A stretch of DNA of 64,000 nt from Manihot esculenta (Eukaryota; Streptophyta; Magnoliopsida; Malpighiales; Euphorbiaceae): NCBI RefSeq assembly GCF_001659605.2, contig NC_035176.2, positions 23,164,847-23,228,846 on the forward strand. The letters run 5' to 3'. The translations under genes and the position numbers were made by a program. Below are positions 46,597 to 59,595 of this stretch, piece by piece. The stretch's first letter is position 1; each line of letters begins with the position of its first letter. The notes beneath the pieces are model-generated. The model was not told where the DNA came from, ran no database searches, and worked only from the letters and a program-made list of their open reading frames with translations.

Positions 46597-48356
46597 TGTT
46601 AGAGTAAGCCCTAGTCCCATGTACATTGTAAAAATATTTTATCTACGATAAATAAAGATGAGGCATTTGTTTTATCACTTTATTTATTAATGTGCATATT
46701 AAACTGATAAAACATCCTTGAATGTTAGGTCTGTTTAAGTTATCAACTGTGAGGCACTTGGTAGTAAAACCTTGGAACTTTAAAGAACAACATTATAAAC
46801 TTCCCTAGTCAGAGTGACATTGAACTAAGGCTAGTATGGTCTCTATGAGATGATAATATTTTACGGGTTATAGGATATTGGATATGAATCAGAGAATATA
46901 AATACAAGTTAAGAACGTTGTATTTGGAAATGATCCACTTATGAGAACATTACATGGTTGAAAGTCATAAATGTCTCTTTAGTGATACTTGTACTAGAAG
47001 TCCTTAGACTGGAAATCTCTAGGGATGCCTAGATGAGTCCTCGTATGCTTTGACTTATGCCTAACGCGTTCGTAAACAGGTTGACAAGTATGGATATAGT
47101 TGGGTATGCCACGATTCATACTAATTAACATGAGAAAAGTGAAGGGATTGCCTCTCTCGAATAAAGAGAAAATATTATTGGCCACTTGAATAGTGAAACT
47201 GAGAAGAGTGTGGTCACACCCAAGTTGTATGATAAGAGTTATCATCAATTTGATTGATTCAATATCACTAATAGGTAAAGGAAAATAGTTTAGCAATAAG
47301 TAAGGATGACTTGTTCCATGCCTTATGCAAATCATGATATCTTATGACAAAGGATTGTACTAGTTTACTAGTAGGGTGATTTTCTGAGCAAATTTATAAC
47401 TATTTAATTTAGGTAATTATAATTTCTTTCTAGAGACCAATTATAATTTATGAAAATTAAAAATCCATTGTCAATATTGAATAGTCCTACAGGATCGCGC
47501 ACGATGAAATTTGGACAAAGGGTACTTTGGTCTTTTTTTATTGGACCATTAATAAGTGTTTTGTTTAAAATATTATCAACGGGCTCATGTGAATTTTGGT
47601 ATACATTTCTCGGCCCATTTAATGTGGCTTAAGATCTGATATAATTAGTTAATTAAAAAGTTTAATTAATTAGTTAAAAGAGAGAGAGTTTTAATAAGAT
47701 TAGGGCTTGTTTTAAGGAAGTTTATTTTGAATTAAATGCCAACATCTAATTGGATTTGAATCAAATTAAATCAAACTTTCTATTCAAGTTTTTCACTCCC
47801 TTGACCGAATTAGAGTGCCTAAAATAGGGAAAAATAAAACCCTAATAGGACTCTGAAGATGTGGCTATATATAAGTGAGAAAAAGGAGAGAAAAAGGCAA
47901 GCTTCTTCCACCTCTTTTTGGCCAAAACTCTTAAGACAAAAAGAAGAGATATCTCTCCTACTTGCTCTTAAGTTTTTGGCACTAAACACATCAAAGATTG
48001 ATAGAGATTAGATCTCCAATCATCTACCTAAGCCGAATTCACAAAACCAAAAGGAATAGACAAACATTCAAGGAGCTAGCACACTTTCCTTTGGCCAAGA
48101 TTTTTAGTGTGTGAAATCATAGAAGGGAGTCACTATAGGGCAGTCTCTTAGTCACATTTTTCTGGTGGAAAGGAGATCAAAAAGGTAATTTTAATTTATT
48201 TCATTTTGGTCTAGTCTTGCAAATAATCATCAAAAGTAACTCTTGCACCTTTAATGCCATTGTTGCATGCATCAACTCTTGTTTGTTCTTATGGCTTAAA
48301 ATTATTTTATTTTTCTGCTGCACAAATCTGATATTAAGCTCATAAAATTTCCAACA
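46597..48356 (+). repeat. 5' LTR of the plus-strand copia element
   Basis: 1760 bp starting TGTTAGAGTAAGCCC and ending AATTTCCAACA immediately before the primer site. The terminal inverted repeat is TGTTAGA / TCCAACA with one mismatch. Inside, CTATATATAAGTGAG near 47864 may be the TATA box. The 3' LTR is outside the window. Open frames at 46994-47335 and 47450-47632 lie inside the LTR. Confidence 0.85.
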
Positions 48357-48357
48357 G

Positions 48358-48370
48358 TGGTATCAAAGCC
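48358..48370 (+). promoter_or_regulatory. copia primer-binding site
   Basis: TGGTATCAAAGCC, one base different from the initiator tRNA-Met site TGGTATCAGAGC, starts two bases after the LTR end. Confidence 0.85.
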
Positions 48371-50510
48371 TAGTTGTATGATTAATAATGATATTAAAAT
48401 GGTTTGCGTACTTAAACACTTACCTAGACGTGTAGACAACAAAGCTGAAATTTTCTGCATTTTATGTTTTCACTTATGAGTTAGTTAAATATTCTAAATA
48501 GTTAATATGATTAATAGGAGGTATTTTATAACTTATTTGAGTATTTATTTGATAAAAAAAATATGAACATAATTATTAAATATTTAGAATTGCCCCTAGA
48601 ATGAAAAACATAATCGCCTAAGAGAGGTTTTTCATAATCGCCTAGGATTTTCTTTTCTAATATGATTAGTAAGGTTTAAATCCACTGAAGGTATTCAAAC
48701 ATCATTTAGATCATATCTGAAATGGGTGTCTTAATTAAGTGATAAACATAGTTTTTAATGATTAATAATTAATTTTAACATGTTTAATGAAACATCTTCA
48801 TAATATACACTTTTGCATGTTATATATGTATGCCAATTGTTTTATTTCGTTATGATTGAATTTTATCAATTTTGTTCTTTTAATGGCGAATGCTATTTCA
48901 TACAATTACATATTTAAATTATTTATTTCATATTTTTAGTATATGCAAATTATATGTTTATGCTTTAAATATTAAACCACTAAACATATAAATCGAAAAT
49001 TGGGTTGTTTGATTAGTGGCGCTAATCAAAGTTGCTTTGTGTTTCTAGGTTTTAAGAATGACTCATAAAATGAGTTGGTCAATAATTGACCTAATGGGCT
49101 TAGGCCCAAACCCTTTATCGGGATAATTCTAAAAGGCTAAACACACAATTTCCTTAACGAGCTTAAACTAAAAATAAAATCGAAAATGTCATGATTATTA
49201 TTGCTATGTATGATGAATGTCATTGCATGGTGCACTCATGGGTAGGGGTGAGCATTCGGTCGGTTCGGTTCAAAACCGAACCGAACCGAATAAACCAAAA
49301 ACCGAATTTTAAGTGTTTATAAAACCGAACCGAACCGATTTTGGTCAGAAACTGAATCGAACCGAACCGGTTTGATTCGGTTCGATTCGGTTCGGTTTGA
49401 TCGGTTTCGATTTTTAATAATTTTTTTATTTTTTACACTTTATTTTGAGTATTTTAAAATTTAATTAAAATATTTTAATTTTAATATGATTTAATTTCTC
49501 TATATTATTAAAAATACATATTATTTTCACTAATCGGTTCGGTTCGGTTTTTTTGATTTTTTTCTGATCAAAACCGAACCGAACCGAAATAACCGAAATT
49601 TCTAAAATTAAAAATCGAACCGAACCGAATTGTATAAAAAATCGAACCAAAATTTCAAATTGATTCGGTTTTTTCGGTTTGAACCAAATACTGCTCACCC
49701 CTACTCATGGGTCTTATTTTGGATTTATAAATTAAATACAGCCTACGTTTCGTTTATTGATTTTGTAATGTACGTTAAATTTTATAATATAGAATTTAAA
49801 GATGGAGCCCAAGTTAGGGAGCTAACTTGTCTTGGCCCAGTAGTTGTGAACTAATTCATTTTGGCCCAACTGATTGGTGAGCTAATTCATTTTGGCCCAA
49901 CTCGAAGAAGAAGACTATTTTGTAATAGATCTTTTTTCTCAATTATAGGTCCCTTGGCCCATGAGTGACACATTTATTTATACGCTTTATACTTATGCAT
50001 GTGTGAATGTATGGATATTCGTTTTGCCATGTAAGTCATTTTCTAAACAATCCCTAAAAATTAAGTCAATACGAATTGCCTTCCTAAATTAGAACTTGTC
50101 AAGGCATCATCGAAGCGTGGGCTAGCCAAATTTAGGTGCGTTAGATTATCTTTGTGAGGCAAGTATTAGGGTAATTTGCTATACTTAACACTCAATTATA
50201 GGTTTAGACTTAACATGGGTAGTTAGATTTGCTCTTGGCCCTAGGCAATCTAAAATGGATATATGCCTGACATAAGATGTCAACCCATTAAAACCAAGAA
50301 TCATATAGGATATGATAAGAAAGAGTTCCTACCTAAATAGCCTAGTCTAAGGTGTACAAACTTAGTTTGACTAAGACAAAGCGAAATGTGGATCTTGGCT
50401 CACAATTTAATCACCAACAAATAAATTATTTATGGGATATTAATTCGAATTGTGGATTATAATTAAAGACCTTATCTAATCTTATTTCAATTAACTTTGT
50501 AGATTGAACA
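48371..50510 (+). other. Leader of the copia element
   Basis: No gene is visible between the primer site and gag apart from the inserted MITE at 49243-49703. The length of about 1.7 kb without the MITE is long for a copia leader. Confidence 0.5.
49243..49703. mobile_element. hAT-type MITE, copy 2
   Basis: 461 bp with perfect 12-bp terminal inverted repeats TAGGGGTGAGCA / TGCTCACCCCTA and an exact 8-bp duplication CTCATGGG (49235-49242 and 49704-49711). It is clearly the same family as 6600-7075. The interior is again CGGTTCGGTT / AACCGAACCG. The minus-strand frame at 49465-49698 is a by-product. Confidence 0.92.
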
Positions 50511-51300
50511 ATGACTACCAATAACAATCAAACATTTTCACTGCGATTTATCCTTGAGAAGGACAAGCTGAATGGAACCAATTTCATTGATTGGTCTTGC
50601 AATTGAGAATTATTCTCAAACAAGAGAAGAAGTTAGATATATTGGATCATCCATTAAACCTGCAAGAAATGTCATAGTTGCTCAAAGGGAGGTTTTTGAG
50701 AAAAAAAAAAAAAAGAATCCAACGATGTGACCTACCTCATGTTGGCAACTATGACTCCTGATTTGCAAAAGCAATTCATGAATCAAGAGTCCTTCATGAT
50801 AATGGTACATCTTAAGGAAATATTCCAAGAGCAAGCCCATTACAAAAGGTTCGTGACTACTAAGGTATTGACATCTTGCAAGATGGCACCAGGGACTCTA
50901 GTTAGTTCCCATGTACTCAAGATGAAGGGGTATCTTGATACTCTTGAGAAGCTTGATGTGCGCATCAGTAGGGAGCTTGCAACTGACCTAATTTTGGGGT
51001 CACTTTTGGATAGTTGTGATTCATTTATCATGAACTATAACATGCATAGAATGGATAAATCAGTCATCGAGTTGCATGGGATGCTCAAGAGTGCTAAAGA
51101 GAACATCCATAAAACTAAATTTGTGCTCATGGTTCAAAAGGGCATTAGCAAGAAAGGGAAAGGCAAGGGAAAAGTTCCACCTAAGCCTAAGGATAATAAG
51201 TCTGGGCCTAAGTCCAAAGGCAAGGAGAAAAAGGCACCCAAGCCAAAGCCTATGCAAGAAGAGAGCATATGCTTCCACTGTAACAATGCTGGGCATTAGA
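50511..51300 (+). pseudogene. copia gag, frameshifted
   Basis: An ATG at 50511 opens MTTNNNQTFSL and reaches KDKLNGTNFIDW before a frameshift near 50605; the poly-A run at 50701-50714 also breaks the frame. The longest open part is 50727-51299, with LATMTPDLQKQF, CKMAPGTLVSSHVLKMKGY, LATDLILGSL, a Lys-rich segment and the zinc knuckle CFHCNNAGH at its end, where a stop replaces the next residue. Confidence 0.88.
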
Positions 51301-51329
51301 AAATGAACCTCTATACCTAGAAGAGTTGA

Positions 51330-52212
51330 GGAAGAACAAGGGCAACTGAGTTATTAGACCTAATACATACTGACGTATATGGACCATTAAGCTCATTTGC
51401 TAGATGTGGTTTTAGCTACTTCATAACGTTCATGGATGACTTTAGTCTATATGGCTATGTCTATTTGATGAAGCGAAAAATCTGAGACTTTTGAAAAGTT
51501 CAAAGAGTTTCAAAATGAAGTGCAAAACCAACTTGAAAAAAATATAAAAGTCGTTTAATCCGATCAAGTTGACGAATACTTAAGCCAAGAGTTTGACAAT
51601 CATCTAAAAGAGTGTGGAATAGTTTCTCAACTTACCCCTCCAGGAACATCTCAATGGAATGGTGTGTCCGAAAGGAGAAATCGAACTCTATTAGATACAG
51701 TTAGATCAATGATGAGTCAAGCTGCTCTTCCAACATCTTTTTAGGATTTCGCCCTTGAAATAGCTGCATTCCTGCTAAACAGAACTCCAACTAAAGTAGT
51801 TGAGAAGACACCATATGAAATATGGATCGAGAAAAAGCCCAACATGTCTTTTCTGAAGATTTGGGGTTGCGAAGCTCACGTTAAGAAATTAAAATCGGAT
51901 AAGCTATCCGCCAAAACTTCAAAGTGCTTGTTTGTGGGATATCCTAAAGAAACTAAAGGATACTATTTCTACAATCCCAAAGAAAACAAAGTGTTTGTTG
52001 CTCTAAAAGCTATTTTTCTAGTAAGAGAATTTATTCTCAAGAAAAACAGTAGGAGTAGTATACAAATTGAAGAAATTCAAGTTCCACAAACTCCTATTCA
52101 GAATAGTTTAAAAATGGAATTGGATTCACAACAAGTTGTGGAGCCCGAACCCATTACACAAGACTTGAGAAGGCCCGATAGGATTCGTCACAAGCCCATA
52201 AGATATGGTTTT
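51330..52212 (+). pseudogene. copia integrase, broken
   Basis: Blocks LLDLIHTDVYGPLSS (first catalytic Asp), FITFMDDFSLYGYVY, then, in shifted frames, WNGVSERRNRTLL (catalytic Glu) and LKIWGCEAHVKKL, and the tail CLFVGYPKETKGYYFYNP, ending RHKPIRYGF exactly at the Tekay insertion. The zinc-binding region and protease are missing, by deletion near 51300-51340. The last open stretch is 51844-52212. Confidence 0.88.
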
Positions 52213-54400
52213 TGTAATACCCGGCTAGAATCCGGCACCGGAATTCCTGTTGTCTGGAGGAATCCGGGGTGTCGGAATTCTATATTTCTGTTTTACTCCG
52301 TAGTGTGATTTGTGTTGATGTGTTAAGGTTACTGGAAGTGAGTTTTGAGTTGAAATGAACCAAGGCAGAGGAGCCAAGTTCGGCCGCCGAAGGTAAGTTC
52401 GGCCGCCGAAAGTGCCCAATGTTCGGCTTCCGAATTCAGGTTCGGCCCCCGAATGTTGCATGGTTTTGCATGCGATTCGGCAGCCGAAGCTGAGTTGCTT
52501 AGCCAGCAGTTTGGTATCCCTTAGTCAGCATTTTGGACAGGTGTTATGTCCAACTTGTTGCCAGAAACTTGGCCACGTCTCCCCTGGTTTATTTGCTGAG
52601 TTTGAGCAGCTCATGCAGAGTGTTGTGATAGTTCACAAGGGTTTACCTGTTTTGCTCCGTTTGTGCGCGTTTGAGAGTTTGAGGAAAGTTGGTCCGTTTT
52701 CCTTAGTTCAGAGTGTTCAGCTTCTGTTACAGGAGGTAAGTAATGCTCTTGGACCATGTTTCTATGTTTTCTGAAGGTTTTATGGGAGTTGTGGAGAGAG
52801 AGATGCATGTTTAGGTTTTACATGGGAGTTTTGATGAGTTATGCATGTATACCTGATTATGTGTTATGTTTGATTTGTTGTTTGGGGTTATTAGACAGTT
52901 TTGGACCCCTGTGATCATATACGTGAGTATATGTGTGTGGAGGCGTTGGAGTAGATATGGTATATGCATGTTTGGAGAAGTTGAAGGGAAGAAGGAGATG
53001 GTTTGCCGTTGAAGCTGAGTTCTGGATGAACTCAGGTTCGGCAGCCGAAGGTTCATTCGGCCGCCGAACCGCTTGCATGGAGGCTTAGGCTGCCACAGCT
53101 TGCCCCCGCGAGTTTTGCATGTTCGGCTCTGTTTGAGGGATTCGGCCGCCGAAGGTGCCGCCGAAGGTGCTTGAGTTTCGTCTCTGGAGAGGACATTCGG
53201 CCGCCGAACCTGCCACCGAAAGTGTCCTGTCCAGCTTTCTTTTGCATGCAAAAGCATGCATAGGTGAGTAAGTTTAAGGGGATTCATGGGGAGTTTCAGA
53301 GAGTTATTGCTACACTTGTTTGGTCCCTCATGTGAGTCCATCTGTATAGGTACAGACCAGAGGAACCAGAGAGAGCAGCAGTGAGTACTGCTCCAGAGGT
53401 TCAGAGCCTGCAGAGTCAGTCAGTCCAGATAGCCAGAGGTGAGTGGAACTAAACTTATGACTTTTAATTGAACCACAAACTGCTTTTAGCATATCTCATG
53501 CATCATATTTATGCCATAGGTTGATTGCATTAGTATTCACGAATATGTTGCATTGCATTGTTATTTGGTGATGTGAGTGAATGCTGAATGATCCAATAGT
53601 CTCAGACAGGAAGTCCAGGAGCCTTTGACTACGCCCTGGCAGGTATAGTGAAGTCCAGGAGCCTTTGACTATGCCCTGGCAGGTAAAGCAAAGTCCAGGA
53701 GCCTTTGACTACGCCCTGGCAATGGTAAGTACAGAGGTGTTATATACACATATACATATATGACAGGAAGACCAGGTGCTCGATTCTACGCCCTGGCACA
53801 GAGTTACTGGGACTATGTGGTGACAGGTTTACTCTTGATGTGGCTTGTCTGTGCTATGGTGCATTCCATGAGATCATATTTTACTGAGATGTTTTACTGT
53901 TCTACTCACTGGGCTATAGAGCTCATCCCACTCCCTTAACCCCAGTTTTGCAGGTTCAGTGGACAGTGTACAGGGACAGTCCAGCAGAGTATAGGAAAAG
54001 TAAAGAGATCTGTAATAGCTTAGAGTGGACATGTAATAGTAAAGAGATGTAATAGTTGTTGCTTGACCTAGTGATGTATGTTTTGTACATGATCTGTATA
54101 TGTATATATGTTTTCCTGTATGTGAAAACCAGGCTTAACAGGTATGAGATAACCCATCTAGAGCAAGCTCTAGTCAGGGATACAGAGTACAGAGTACAGA
54201 GTACATGAGTACAGAGTACAGATAGTGCATGCACAGGTTAAGCCTTGGTTCAGAAAAGAGTTTTATTTTCACAGAAAATATATGATCATGTATGAGGTTT
54301 ACAGGTACACAGAGAGTATAGCAGGCTTGCTACGGGTTCTGGCGGCCTTAAGCCGACCTGAATCCTAGCGCCGGTGACGGTCCATTTTGGGGTCGTTACA
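52213..54400 (+). repeat. 5' LTR of the Tekay element
   Basis: 2188 bp, TGTAATACCCGGCTAG to GGGTCGTTACA. It contains GC palindromes (about 52379-52410 and 53038-53220), GTAAGT (52736) and GTGAGT (53439) donor-like sites, three 40-bp tandem units (53611-53730) plus a diverged one, and a gtacagagtacagagta run (about 54183-54222). All short open frames inside recur in the 3' LTR and are not genes. Confidence 0.95.
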
Positions 54401-54403
54401 GAT

Positions 54404-54416
54404 TGGTATCAGAGCC
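54404..54416 (+). promoter_or_regulatory. Tekay primer-binding site
   Basis: TGGTATCAGAGCC, complementary to the 3' end of initiator tRNA-Met, three bases after the LTR. Confidence 0.92.
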
Positions 54417-54621
54417 CTAGGTTCACATGATCGGACCTATAGAGACAGTGTTGGGCTCAGACATGTTAGAAGTGGTCAAGCACAATAGGAAATCATGTCC
54501 ACTAGGATAGGGTCTTGAGTCCTATCTGCTATGATATGCCATGAGTGCTGTATGTGTATGATTGCTATGTGATGTTTATGTGCTAAAGTGGTATGTTATA
54601 TGTTATGTTTCCAGAATAAAG

Positions 54622-55581
54622 ATGCGAGGAACTCGTCGATCAGCTCGATTGACTGGAGTCCCACCAGAGACTGAGAGACCAGCTGCTCGTCCTCCTGCAT
54701 TGCCAAGGGCAAGGTCTCAGAGATCTAGCAGGGAAGGTACGTCAATAGACCCTAGACGGTCTGTCGACGAGAGCAGAAGAGGAACAGCTAGGGGAGGAAG
54801 ATCAGAGGAAAGGAGGGAAGCTATGGAGATTGATCAGTCTAGAGATGACAGCATAGGTATAGGCAGTTTTGAGGAAGGTATGGGAGAGTCGCAGGGAGGT
54901 GCTCAGACCTCAGGTTTTGGCTATCCAGAGTATCCGATGGGAGGTATGTCGGAGTACTCTAGTTTTGTGCCATATCCTCCTTATATGCCTTATATGCCTT
55001 ATCCTTACTATCCCCCATATCCTATGTATCCCTCTTCCCCTACCCATCCAAGTGCAGCACACCTAGAGCCAAATGAACCAGTACTACCACCAGAACCAGT
55101 AGCCCCTGTTGTTGACAGACATGAACCTAGCTCATCTGGAGGTAAAGTCCAAATGACGGAGTACTTGAAATTGGATGCTCCTAAATACAACACGGGAGAT
55201 GATCCATTTGATTACCTCAGAGCAGTTAGGATGATAACCAGTGAATTGGGAGCAGATGATAGGAGAGCCATTGAGATGGCAGGTTTCACATTAAAATGCA
55301 AGAAAGCCAGAGAATGGTTTAAGAATTATGTGGAGCCTAGAATGGACAGCATGTCATGGGGAGAGTTCGCCAATGAGTTTGCAGGGTGGGCTTTTCCGGA
55401 CAGTTCGAGGGAGATGAAAGTAATTGAATTTGAACAGTTGCGACAGACAGATGAGATGAGTGTTGATGAATTCACAGATAAGTTCCTGGATCTGCTTCAG
55501 TACGTGGGTCAAGCCTATGATACTGATCAGAAGAAAGCAAGGAGATATACTATGAGACTGCATCCCGGTATGCTTCCTTGA
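54622..55581 (+). CDS. gag: Tekay gag, capsid region
   Basis: Gag builds the intracellular particle. I start at ATG 54622 ([12 protein letters not shown]) since the upstream in-frame ATG at 54562 lies in leader sequence. The 319-residue product has a basic, Arg/Ser-rich N-terminus (about 1-70), a Tyr/Pro-rich segment ([16 protein letters not shown], about 120-145), then the capsid core with [36 protein letters not shown] and FEQLRQ. It ends early with GMLP and a stop at 55581. The family normally continues in one frame into the zinc knuckle and pol. Here the rest is in the -1 frame, starting in the overlap near 55569. No slippery heptamer is visible, so a single-base loss is more likely than programmed frameshifting. 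Confidence 0.9.
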   Translation: MRGTRRSARLTGVPPETERPAARPPALPRARSQRSSREGTSIDPRRSVDESRRGTARGGRSEERREAMEIDQSRDDSIGIGSFEEGMGESQGGAQTSGFGYPEYPMGGMSEYSSFVPYPPYMPYMPYPYYPPYPMYPSSPTHPSAAHLEPNEPVLPPEPVAPVVDRHEPSSSGGKVQMTEYLKLDAPKYNTGDDPFDYLRAVRMITSELGADDRRAIEMAGFTLKCKKAREWFKNYVEPRMDSMSWGEFANEFAGWAFPDSSREMKVIEFEQLRQTDEMSVDEFTDKFLDLLQYVGQAYDTDQKKARRYTMRLHPGMLP

Positions 55582-58500
55582 TTCTTCCAGCAGAAAAGGA
55601 GAGTTTCCATACCATAGTAGACGCAGCCAGGAAAATGGAAGCTAGTGCCAATATTCAGAAACAGTCAAAGGCACAGGCTTCGGGTTCTAAAGCCCCCACA
55701 CCAAGCAGTAAAAGATGGGATAGAGCAAAAGGAACAAAGAGTAAGTTCTGGAGTAAAGTCAAGTCAGGTCTGGGAATAGGTAGTGGCTCAAGCTCTGGCA
55801 CAGCTCCAGTCTGCAGAAGATGCGGAAAACCACATGGAGGAGTTTATCGGTTGGGATCTACAGCTTGTTTTCGATGTGGACAGGAAGGGCATATTGCTCG
55901 GGATTGTCCGCAGATGACTTTTGCACCATCCCAACAGATGAGTTCAGGCAGTGTGGTACAGCCAGTTGTACGGCCAGCAGCTCCAGTCATGCCTCAGACT
56001 AGTGGCAGAGGTAGAGGGAGAGGGGTAGCCTCTACTTCAGCAGCAGGTTCCCGAGGTGGAAATCCGGTAGCCCCAGCACGGATTTTCACAGTGACACAGG
56101 AGGAGGCTAACACGTCTAACACAGTGGTGTCAGGTAATCTCATCATTGGGTGTTCAGATGTGTATGCTTTGATGGACCCCGGTGCTTCTCATTCCTTTAT
56201 TACTTCGAGAGCCATAGAGCGATTGGGTTTGATCAGTTCTGAGTTAGAGTATCCTCTCTGGGTCAGTGGACCTAGATGTGACCCATCAGTGGCAGTGTCA
56301 GTCTGTCGTTTCAGTCCAGTGTTTATAGAGGGTAGATACCTTCCAGCTGACCTTGTGGTTCTAGATTTGACGGATTTTGATGTCATTCTAGGGATGGATT
56401 GGTTATCTACATATAGTGCTACGTTGGACTGTCGAGAGAAATTAGTGAGTCTCAGAGACCAGGATGGGTCAGAGTGTGTCTTCAGAGGAGACAGGAGAGG
56501 TACACCCAGAGGTATGATTTCAGCCCTTCAGGCTCGTCGTTTGCTTAGGAGGGGTTGTCAGGGGTTTCTAGCTCATGTGAGAGAGCTAGACAGTCAGGTG
56601 AGGGAACCAGCCACAGTACCAGTAGTCCGAGAGTTTCTCGATGTGTTCCCAGACGATTTGCCAGGACTACCACCTGATAGGGAGATAGGGTTTGAAATTG
56701 AATTACTGCCAGGTACTAAACCTATCTCTATTCCTCCCTACAGGATGGCGCCAGCTGAGTTAACAGAGTTGAAAGAACAGTTGCAGGACTTGGTAGATAA
56801 GGGTTTCATCCGCCCTAGTACCTCACCTTGGGGTGCTCCAGTGCTCTTTGTCAGAAAGAAGGATGGATCCCTTAGACTTTGTATCGACTATAGACAGTTG
56901 AACAAGGTCACTATCAAGAATAGGTATCCCTTACCTCGGATTGATGATCTATTTGACCAGCTAGCTGGAGCAGGTTGTTTCTCGAAAATAGATCTGAGAT
57001 CTGGGTATCATCAGTTGAGAGTCAGAGAGGCAGATGTGCCTACGACAGCTTTTAGGACCAGATATGGGCATTATGAGTTCTTAGTGATGCCGTTCGGGTT
57101 GACTAACGCCCCTGCAGCATTTATGGATCTTATGAACAGGGTATTCAGTGAGTTTCTGGATCACTTTGTCATTGTGTTTATCGATGATATCTTAGTGTAT
57201 TCCAGAGATGCAGAGGAGCATGCCCAGCATCTGAGGATCGTTCTGCAGACACTGAGAGAGCATGGTTTATATGCCAAGTTCTCGAAGTGTGAGTTTTGGT
57301 TACGGAGCATTGCCTTCTTGGGACATGTGGTATCAGCAGAGGGTATTGAGGTAGACCCCAAGAAGATAGAGGCTGTAGCTAACTGGCCCAGACCCACGAC
57401 AGTGACTGAGATTAAAAGTTTTCTGGGACTGGCAGGTTACTACAGGAGGTTCGTTCAGAACTTCTCAAAGATAGCAGCTCCTATGACCAAATTGACTCAG
57501 AAGAACCAGAAGTTTATCTGGTCAAACCAGTGCGAAGAGAGCTTTGAGGAGCTCAAGAGGAGATTGACAACAGCACCAGTGTTAGCTCTGCCTGTCAGTA
57601 ATGAAGAGTTCACAGTGTTCTGTGATGCATCTCGAGTGGGATTGGGTTGTGTTTTGATGCAGAGTGATAAATTAATAGCTTATGCTTCTAGACAGTTGAA
57701 GAAGCACGAGTTGAATTACCCTACCCATGACCTAGAGATGGCAGCAGTTATCTTTGCACTTAAGATGTGGCGGCATTACCTCTACGGGGTTAAATGCGAG
57801 ATCTTCACCGATCACAAGAGTTTACAGTACATCTTAAGTCAGAGAGAGCTGAATTTGCGGCAGAGGAGGTGGGTCGAATTGCTCAGTGATTATGATTGTA
57901 AAATCCAGTATCATCCGGGTAAGGCGAATGTTGTCGCAGACGCCCTAAGCCGAAAGTCACTAGGCAGTTTATCCCATATAGCAGCAGAGCGGAGACCAGT
58001 TGTGATGGAGCTTTATCAGCTCTTTGACGAGGGATTACAGCTAGAGTTGTCTGGTACAGGTGTGTTGATAGCACAGATGCGAGTGACACCTGTGTTTCTG
58101 GAGCAGATAGCTCAGAGACAGCATGAGGACCCTGAGTTGATGAAAATTGCCAGGACTGTTCAGTCAGGCAATAGTGTAGAGTTCAGATTTGACAGCAAAG
58201 GGATCCTTCGCTATGGGAGTCGACTTTGTGTACCAGATAGGGGCAGTGTGAAGGAAAACATTATGAGGGAAGCTCATAATGCGAGGTATAGTGTTCACCC
58301 AGGAGCCACCAAGATGTATCAGGATCTGAAAAGGGTCTATTGGTGGCCAGCCATGAAGAAAGAAGTGGCGCAGTTCGTGACAGCCTGTGAGGTTTGTCAG
58401 AGGGTGAAATTAGAGCATCAGAAACCAGCCGGAATGCTTAACCCATTACCGATTCCAGAGTGGAAATGGGAGAACATAGCCATGGATTTTGTAGTGGGTT

Positions 58501-59519
58501 TACCAGTAGCGTCCAACAGGATAGACTCGATATGGGTGATTGTGGAAAGACTCACGAAATCTGCTCATTTTCTTCCAGTACGGAGTAACTATTTTATGGA
58601 TAAGTTGGCACAGGTCTATCTGGATGAGATAGTGAGATTACATGGAGTTCCAGTGTCTATAGTGTCAGACAGAGGACCTCAGTTTACTTCCCGCTTTTGG
58701 CGGAGTCTGCAAAGTGCGATGGGCACGAGATTGGATTTTAGTACTGCTTTCCACCCACAGACTGATGGACAGTCAGAAAGGACCATCCAGACCATAGAGG
58801 ATATGCTTCGACTATGTGTGTTAGACTTTGGCGGTTCTTGGAGGCAGCATCTACCTTTGGTGGAGTTTGCCTACAATAACAGCCATCATGCGAGCATCGG
58901 GATGGCCCCTTATGAAGCTTTGTATGGGAGGAAGTGCAGATCCCCTGTTTGCTGGGAAGAGGTAGGAGAGACGGCTCTTGCAGGGCCAGAGTTAGTAGAC
59001 ATTACCAGTAGAATGGTGCCCATGATCAGAGAAAGAATCAGAACAGCTCAAAGTAAACAGAAAAGTTATGCAGACGTTCGCAGAAAGCAGTTAGAGTTTC
59101 AAGAGGGTAATTGGGTATTGCTGAAAGTGTCTCCAATGAAAGAAGTGGTTCATTTTGGAAAGAAAGGTAAATTGGCTCCACGGTACATTGGACCCTTTGA
59201 GGTGTTGCAGAGGATCGGCAATGTGTCGTATAAGCTGGATTTACCTGCTTCTATGGAGAGAATTCACCCGGTATTTCATGTTTCTATGCTACGACAGTTT
59301 GTGTCAGATCCGAATCAGGTTCTGAGTGAGCCTGAGGTGGAGATTCATACGGATCTCACCTATATAGAGCAGCCAGTGCGGATTCTGGACACGCAGATCA
59401 GACAGCTAAGGAACAAGGAGATTCCGATGGTGAAAGTTCTATGGAACCACCATAATCTAGAAGAGTGCACCTGGGAGACGCGGGAATCTATGCTCCAGCA
59501 GTATCCAACTTTGTTTTGA
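55578..59519 (+). CDS. pol: Tekay pol with zinc knuckle, PR, RT, RNase H, IN and chromodomain
   Basis: A 1313-codon open frame; 55578 is a TTG codon within the continuing gag frame, not a natural start. Counting from there: CCHC knuckle [14 protein letters not shown] (97-110); aspartic protease DPGAS (Asp 200); RT with [20 protein letters not shown] and the catalytic FIDD (Asp 536-537); RNase H with FCDAS (Asp 683), DLEMAA and FTDHKSL; integrase zinc site (His 900, His 907, Cys 937, Cys 940) and core Asp 970, Asp 1031 (SDRGPQF), Glu 1067; a GPF-like YIGPFEVL; and a C-terminal chromodomain (about 1254-1313, with VLWNHH and CTWE). All catalytic residues are present. The chromodomain and tRNA-Met primer define a chromovirus, closest to Tekay/Del. 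It would act in cytoplasmic particles, then in the nucleus. Confidence 0.96.
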   Translation: MILPAEKESFHTIVDAARKMEASANIQKQSKAQASGSKAPTPSSKRWDRAKGTKSKFWSKVKSGLGIGSGSSSGTAPVCRRCGKPHGGVYRLGSTACFRCGQEGHIARDCPQMTFAPSQQMSSGSVVQPVVRPAAPVMPQTSGRGRGRGVASTSAAGSRGGNPVAPARIFTVTQEEANTSNTVVSGNLIIGCSDVYALMDPGASHSFITSRAIERLGLISSELEYPLWVSGPRCDPSVAVSVCRFSPVFIEGRYLPADLVVLDLTDFDVILGMDWLSTYSATLDCREKLVSLRDQDGSECVFRGDRRGTPRGMISALQARRLLRRGCQGFLAHVRELDSQVREPATVPVVREFLDVFPDDLPGLPPDREIGFEIELLPGTKPISIPPYRMAPAELTELKEQLQDLVDKGFIRPSTSPWGAPVLFVRKKDGSLRLCIDYRQLNKVTIKNRYPLPRIDDLFDQLAGAGCFSKIDLRSGYHQLRVREADVPTTAFRTRYGHYEFLVMPFGLTNAPAAFMDLMNRVFSEFLDHFVIVFIDDILVYSRDAEEHAQHLRIVLQTLREHGLYAKFSKCEFWLRSIAFLGHVVSAEGIEVDPKKIEAVANWPRPTTVTEIKSFLGLAGYYRRFVQNFSKIAAPMTKLTQKNQKFIWSNQCEESFEELKRRLTTAPVLALPVSNEEFTVFCDASRVGLGCVLMQSDKLIAYASRQLKKHELNYPTHDLEMAAVIFALKMWRHYLYGVKCEIFTDHKSLQYILSQRELNLRQRRWVELLSDYDCKIQYHPGKANVVADALSRKSLGSLSHIAAERRPVVMELYQLFDEGLQLELSGTGVLIAQMRVTPVFLEQIAQRQHEDPELMKIARTVQSGNSVEFRFDSKGILRYGSRLCVPDRGSVKENIMREAHNARYSVHPGATKMYQDLKRVYWWPAMKKEVAQFVTACEVCQRVKLEHQKPAGMLNPLPIPEWKWENIAMDFVVGLPVASNRIDSIWVIVERLTKSAHFLPVRSNYFMDKLAQVYLDEIVRLHGVPVSIVSDRGPQFTSRFWRSLQSAMGTRLDFSTAFHPQTDGQSERTIQTIEDMLRLCVLDFGGSWRQHLPLVEFAYNNSHHASIGMAPYEALYGRKCRSPVCWEEVGETALAGPELVDITSRMVPMIRERIRTAQSKQKSYADVRRKQLEFQEGNWVLLKVSPMKEVVHFGKKGKLAPRYIGPFEVLQRIGNVSYKLDLPASMERIHPVFHVSMLRQFVSDPNQVLSEPEVEIHTDLTYIEQPVRILDTQIRQLRNKEIPMVKVLWNHHNLEECTWETRESMLQQYPTLF

Positions 59520-59578
59520 GGTTAGTTTTCTCCATTTCATGTGTTAATTGTGTTTTAGGAACCTTCGAGGATGAATGT

Positions 59579-59595
59579 TCTTAAGGGGGGGAGAA
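59579..59595 (+). promoter_or_regulatory. Tekay polypurine tract
   Basis: TCTTAAGGGGGGGAGAA ends directly at the 3' LTR start and is the plus-strand primer site. Confidence 0.9.

Noticed and set aside
52412..52774. 120-codon frame present twice (also 59795-60157)
   Set aside because: Both lie in the two LTRs of the same element; identity reflects LTR duplication, not protein conservation.
53611..53730. Three 40-bp repeats as a separate satellite
   Set aside because: They are part of the Tekay LTR and recur at the same place in the 3' LTR.
54562..54621. Upstream ATG as the gag start
   Set aside because: The 20 codons before 54622 lie in leader sequence without gag character; MRGTRRSAR at 54622 looks like the natural start.
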